A stretch of DNA of 37,659 nucleotides from Bacteroidetes bacterium OLB12 (GTDB taxonomy: Bacteria > Bacteroidota > Bacteroidia > Cytophagales > Cyclobacteriaceae), in NCBI GenBank assembly GCA_001567185.1, contig LNFR01000041.1, forward strand, positions 1 to 37,659, in the 5' to 3' direction. The notes beneath the pieces are model-generated. The model was not told the origin of the DNA and did not search any database. It worked only from the letters and a program-made list of their open reading frames with translations. Of the stretch, positions 35,287-37,659 are shown piece after piece. The position numbers and the translations under genes are program-made. Position 1 is the first letter of the stretch; the number at the start of each line of letters is the position of its first letter.

Positions 35287-36552
35287 CTACATCGAAGGAT
35301 TTTGATTTTTAAATGGACCATAAACCGCTCTGCGGAAGGCATTATGTACGGTGTTATCAAACGGAAAAATCTGAACAAACAAAACAGCGGCTAATTCATT
35401 TTGTGGATCCACCCAAAAAAGAGTACTGGCGGCCCCATCCCAAAAGAACTCGCCCACTATGCCTGCATGCTCTTCTTCATTTACCGGTGGCTTCAGGCGC
35501 ACGGCAAAGTCAATTCCAAAACCAACCTGGCCTTTGCTGGGTAGCCACATGCGCTCCGTTACACTATCGGCAAGGTGATTGGTAGCCATCAACTTTACTG
35601 TTTCGGGTTTTAAAATGGTGGTGTTTTCCAGTGTGCCTTCGTTCACCAGCATTCGCGCAAAGCGCATGTAATCATCAATGTTGCTGGTTAGTCCATAACC
35701 GCCCGGTTTCAGGGGCCACGCTTTTTCATTAAAACTATTGGCTAATGAATCGGCAATGCGATCAAGCGAGCCATCTTCTTTACGTACATACATGGCCGCC
35801 AGTAAGCTCATATCTTCCGGTACGTATTTCGTGGAACTCATCGCGAGCGGACCGGTAATGTTTTCTTTAACAAACTGATCAAATGGTTTTCCGGAGATTC
35901 GCTCTACCAGGTATGCCTGCACATCTACACATATGCCATAGCTCCATTCTTCACCCGGATGAAACGCAAGCGGCAACGTAGCCAGTTTGGTTGCCATCTG
36001 CGCAAGCGTGTTGTTGGTATTCATTACATCGGCTTCGGTTACAAGTTTGCCAACCACCGGATGCTCGGCCCGTGCAAAACCTGCGGTATGGCGGGTAAGA
36101 TCGCGAATGGTAATAGGCCGGTGGGCAGGAACCAACACAGGATTTCCGTTGGCATCTGCTCCGGTAACAACGTTCATGTTGGTAAACTCAGGCGCATACT
36201 TCGAAATGGGATCATCCAACTGAAACAGGCCTTGTTCGTATAGCTTCATTAACGCAACACCGGTAATGGGTTTGGTCATAGAATAAATGCGTACGCGTGT
36301 GTTGCGATCCATTGCTTTGTTGGCTTCACGATCGGCTAAACCAAAAGCATTGAAGTAAACCTCTTTGTTCTTTTCAAAAATCAAAGCAGAAATTCCGGCA
36401 ATACGCCCGGAGTCAACCAGTGTTTTAAGTGTGGAATCAAGTCGTGCTTTGGCTTGTTCGGTAACAACCAGGTTTTGATCTTCCTGCCTGGACGAACAGG
36501 CAAATGCCAGGGCGAGTACACTTAGTAATAAAAGTCTTTTGAATGAGTTCAT
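35287..36552 (-). CDS. Serine hydrolase lipoprotein (class C beta-lactamase fold)
   Basis: 421 residues with lipobox AFAC (Cys19). Catalytic SxxK is Ser91-Met-Thr-Lys94 (IYSMTKPITG). The second motif is Tyr205 in WSYGICVD, and the third region HAGIVGEFFWDGAAST replaces KTG with HAG, common in esterase or peptidase relatives. Related proteins include D-aminopeptidases, esterases and EstB-type enzymes. A true beta-lactamase role is not supported. It lies 29 bases downstream of the PD40 gene and 2 bases upstream of the ADP-ribosylglycohydrolase, so the three form an operon. Confidence 0.9.
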   Translation of the reverse strand: MNSFKRLLLLSVLALAFACSSRQEDQNLVVTEQAKARLDSTLKTLVDSGRIAGISALIFEKNKEVYFNAFGLADREANKAMDRNTRVRIYSMTKPITGVALMKLYEQGLFQLDDPISKYAPEFTNMNVVTGADANGNPVLVPAHRPITIRDLTRHTAGFARAEHPVVGKLVTEADVMNTNNTLAQMATKLATLPLAFHPGEEWSYGICVDVQAYLVERISGKPFDQFVKENITGPLAMSSTKYVPEDMSLLAAMYVRKEDGSLDRIADSLANSFNEKAWPLKPGGYGLTSNIDDYMRFARMLVNEGTLENTTILKPETVKLMATNHLADSVTERMWLPSKGQVGFGIDFAVRLKPPVNEEEHAGIVGEFFWDGAASTLFWVDPQNELAAVLFVQIFPFDNTVHNAFRRAVYGPFKNQNPSM

Positions 36553-36581
36553 GATTACGAGGGGTTAGTGGAGAAGGAGGT

Positions 36582-37452
36582 TTATTCTGAGACTACTACA
36601 GCCAGTTTATCGCCTTTGGTACTTACTGCTAAACGCGTAATGCCTTTTAATAAACTGCTGTTGGCAACTGTAACTTCACTCCAGGTTTTTTCCTTTCGGG
36701 GATGGAGAACAAATAATTTGGTGCCATCGCTTGTTATCAGGCGTCCGTCCGGTAGCCAGGCAATATCCTCCTGCCCGGGCAAGGTGTTGACAATAACACT
36801 TACCTGCATGGTTTCAAGATCGAGCTTTTTTATTTGCCAGGTATCCGCAGTCACTTTATGTACAAAGCTAATGGCGCGTTCATTGGGAATGCGATGCAGC
36901 GCACGGCCGATGTTATCTGCAAGGATGGTATCTTCTTGTGTAGGCAGGCGCAGGTAGTGCAGCGTGTTGGGCGAACCATCTTTTCCTAAAACAAACAAGG
37001 CCAGGTGGCTGTTATCAGCCCACACATGATAGCCCACGACCAACGAATCGATAATTACATAGGGATCCTTTCCTTCCAAAGAATACTTACCTAAATCCTG
37101 TGCGCCATTGTCGCGCTGTATGATGCACGAGATGCCCGTTTTATCCGGGGTGAGTGTGGGCGAGTATTCGCGTTCTGATGTTTCGGTTACCTGACTGCGT
37201 ATTTGTGTTTCGTAGTTGTAAGATTTTATGTCCGAGCGGCCCTGCTCATTAAAAGATGCATAATAGATAACCGGTTCATCCGGATGGAACGAGGGTTGGT
37301 TATCATAACCCGGATGGTTGGTTATGTTTTGAGGATTGGAGAGCGCAACCCCTTTCTTTTTTTATTTTCAGATCGAAGAGAATAATTTCAGAGCCGGTTT
37401 GGGCAAATGCAATACCCGAAAGGCAACAGAAAAACAAAACCAGAATTTTCAT
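36582..37452 (-). CDS. Secreted PD40/TolB-like propeller protein, one frameshift
   Basis: Start ATG at 37450-37452, signal peptide MKILVLFFCCLSGIAFAQ. Blades are seen as NQPSFHPDEPVIYYASFNEQ, REYSPTLTPDKTGISCIIQR, VWADNSHLALFVLG and IAWLPDGRLITSDGTKLFVL. The first 30 or so codons are in one frame and the rest in the next. Removing one base from the T7 run at 37357-37363 gives LKIKKKGVALSNPQNITNHP and a 289-residue protein. In the raw sequence the long frame begins only inside the gene (TTG at 37079 or earlier). It is the first gene of the operon with the serine hydrolase and ADP-ribosylglycohydrolase. No enzyme motif, so a binding scaffold is likely. Confidence 0.8.
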
Positions 37453-37544
37453 GTGTGTGCGGAACAAGCCATGAAGATGCTAAAGAAAATGCAGAAAGGG
37501 AAGCGCCATGTGTAATTCAACCAAGTGGTTAACAACCAGTAGAA

Positions 37545-37659
37545 GCCATCTCAAAAATACACTTAAGGATGAATGTCATGCCGGATTTATTCCGGCATCC
37601 CAACCTTTCCGCACAGATTCCGAGATCGCGGAACGCTGTCCGCGATGACAAAGTATTTT
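37545..37659. repeat. Dispersed palindromic repeat, copy C, cut by window end
   Basis: It begins with GCCATCTCAAAAATAC, a degraded version of the copy B terminus. It contains the core hairpin ATGCCGGA-TTTAT-TCCGGCAT (37578-37598) and a second hairpin ATCGCGGA-ACGCTG-TCCGCGAT (37625-37646). The right end is missing because the window stops. The sequence break inside a repeat is typical of an assembly end. Confidence 0.65.

Overview
The window looks like a chromosomal segment, possibly a whole contig, from a Bacteroidota bacterium, most likely Cytophagales. The evidence is the gene content (OmpA proteins with PD40 propellers, patatin-barrel, TlpA-type thioredoxins, TPR sensor kinase, many secreted proteins and lipoproteins), the near absence of Shine-Dalgarno sequences, and several matches to the Bacteroidota -7 promoter element TAnnTTTG. 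There are no rRNA or tRNA genes, no CRISPR array, no phage and no transposase. By eye the composition is uniform.

Layout. 1-731 (+): 3' end of a TPR protein whose frame is broken several times close to the window edge. 851-13485 (-): AsmA-like protein, a class-3 aldehyde dehydrogenase, a tandem OmpA pair, a patatin/outer-membrane-barrel protein, a MepM-like M23 peptidase, a secreted unknown and a Rieske protein. 13507-18046 (-): a LuxR-type response regulator and a TPR histidine kinase that flank two secreted or outer-membrane unknowns. 18116-20083 (-): secreted M1 peptidase, divergent from 20208-22847 (+), a tandem pair of secreted M20 amidohydrolases. 22951-23643 (-): two overlapping small secreted proteins. 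23799-25850 (+): S9 peptidase. 26040-27132 (-): a redoxin/TlpA pair. 27133-27480: intergenic region with phased TCCACA repeats. 27481-33919 (+): VOC protein, class V aminotransferase-fold enzyme, gluconate-2-dehydrogenase-type subunit 3 with a GMC oxidoreductase, EamA transporter, double YciI protein and EVE protein, with a small (-) gene at 27859-28119. 33938-37452 (-): an apparent operon of a PD40/TolB-like protein, a serine hydrolase lipoprotein and an ADP-ribosylglycohydrolase lipoprotein.

Functionally the window is dominated by cell-envelope and exported hydrolytic functions: three peptidase families (M1, M20 twice, S9) for peptide use, envelope maintenance (AsmA, OmpA, M23, patatin) and periplasmic redox proteins.

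The strongest non-standard signals are these. (1) At least seven genes are interrupted by single-base indels in short A/T runs, and several more indels crowd the left edge. Allowing for them restores full-length family members, so the 'broken' genes are probably consensus errors. (2) A dispersed palindromic repeat is present three times, once at the right edge. (3) A 10-bp-phased TCCACA array with an inverted partner lies at a strand switch and is a candidate DnaA-box region. (4) The M23 peptidase has Cys in place of the last zinc-ligand His.
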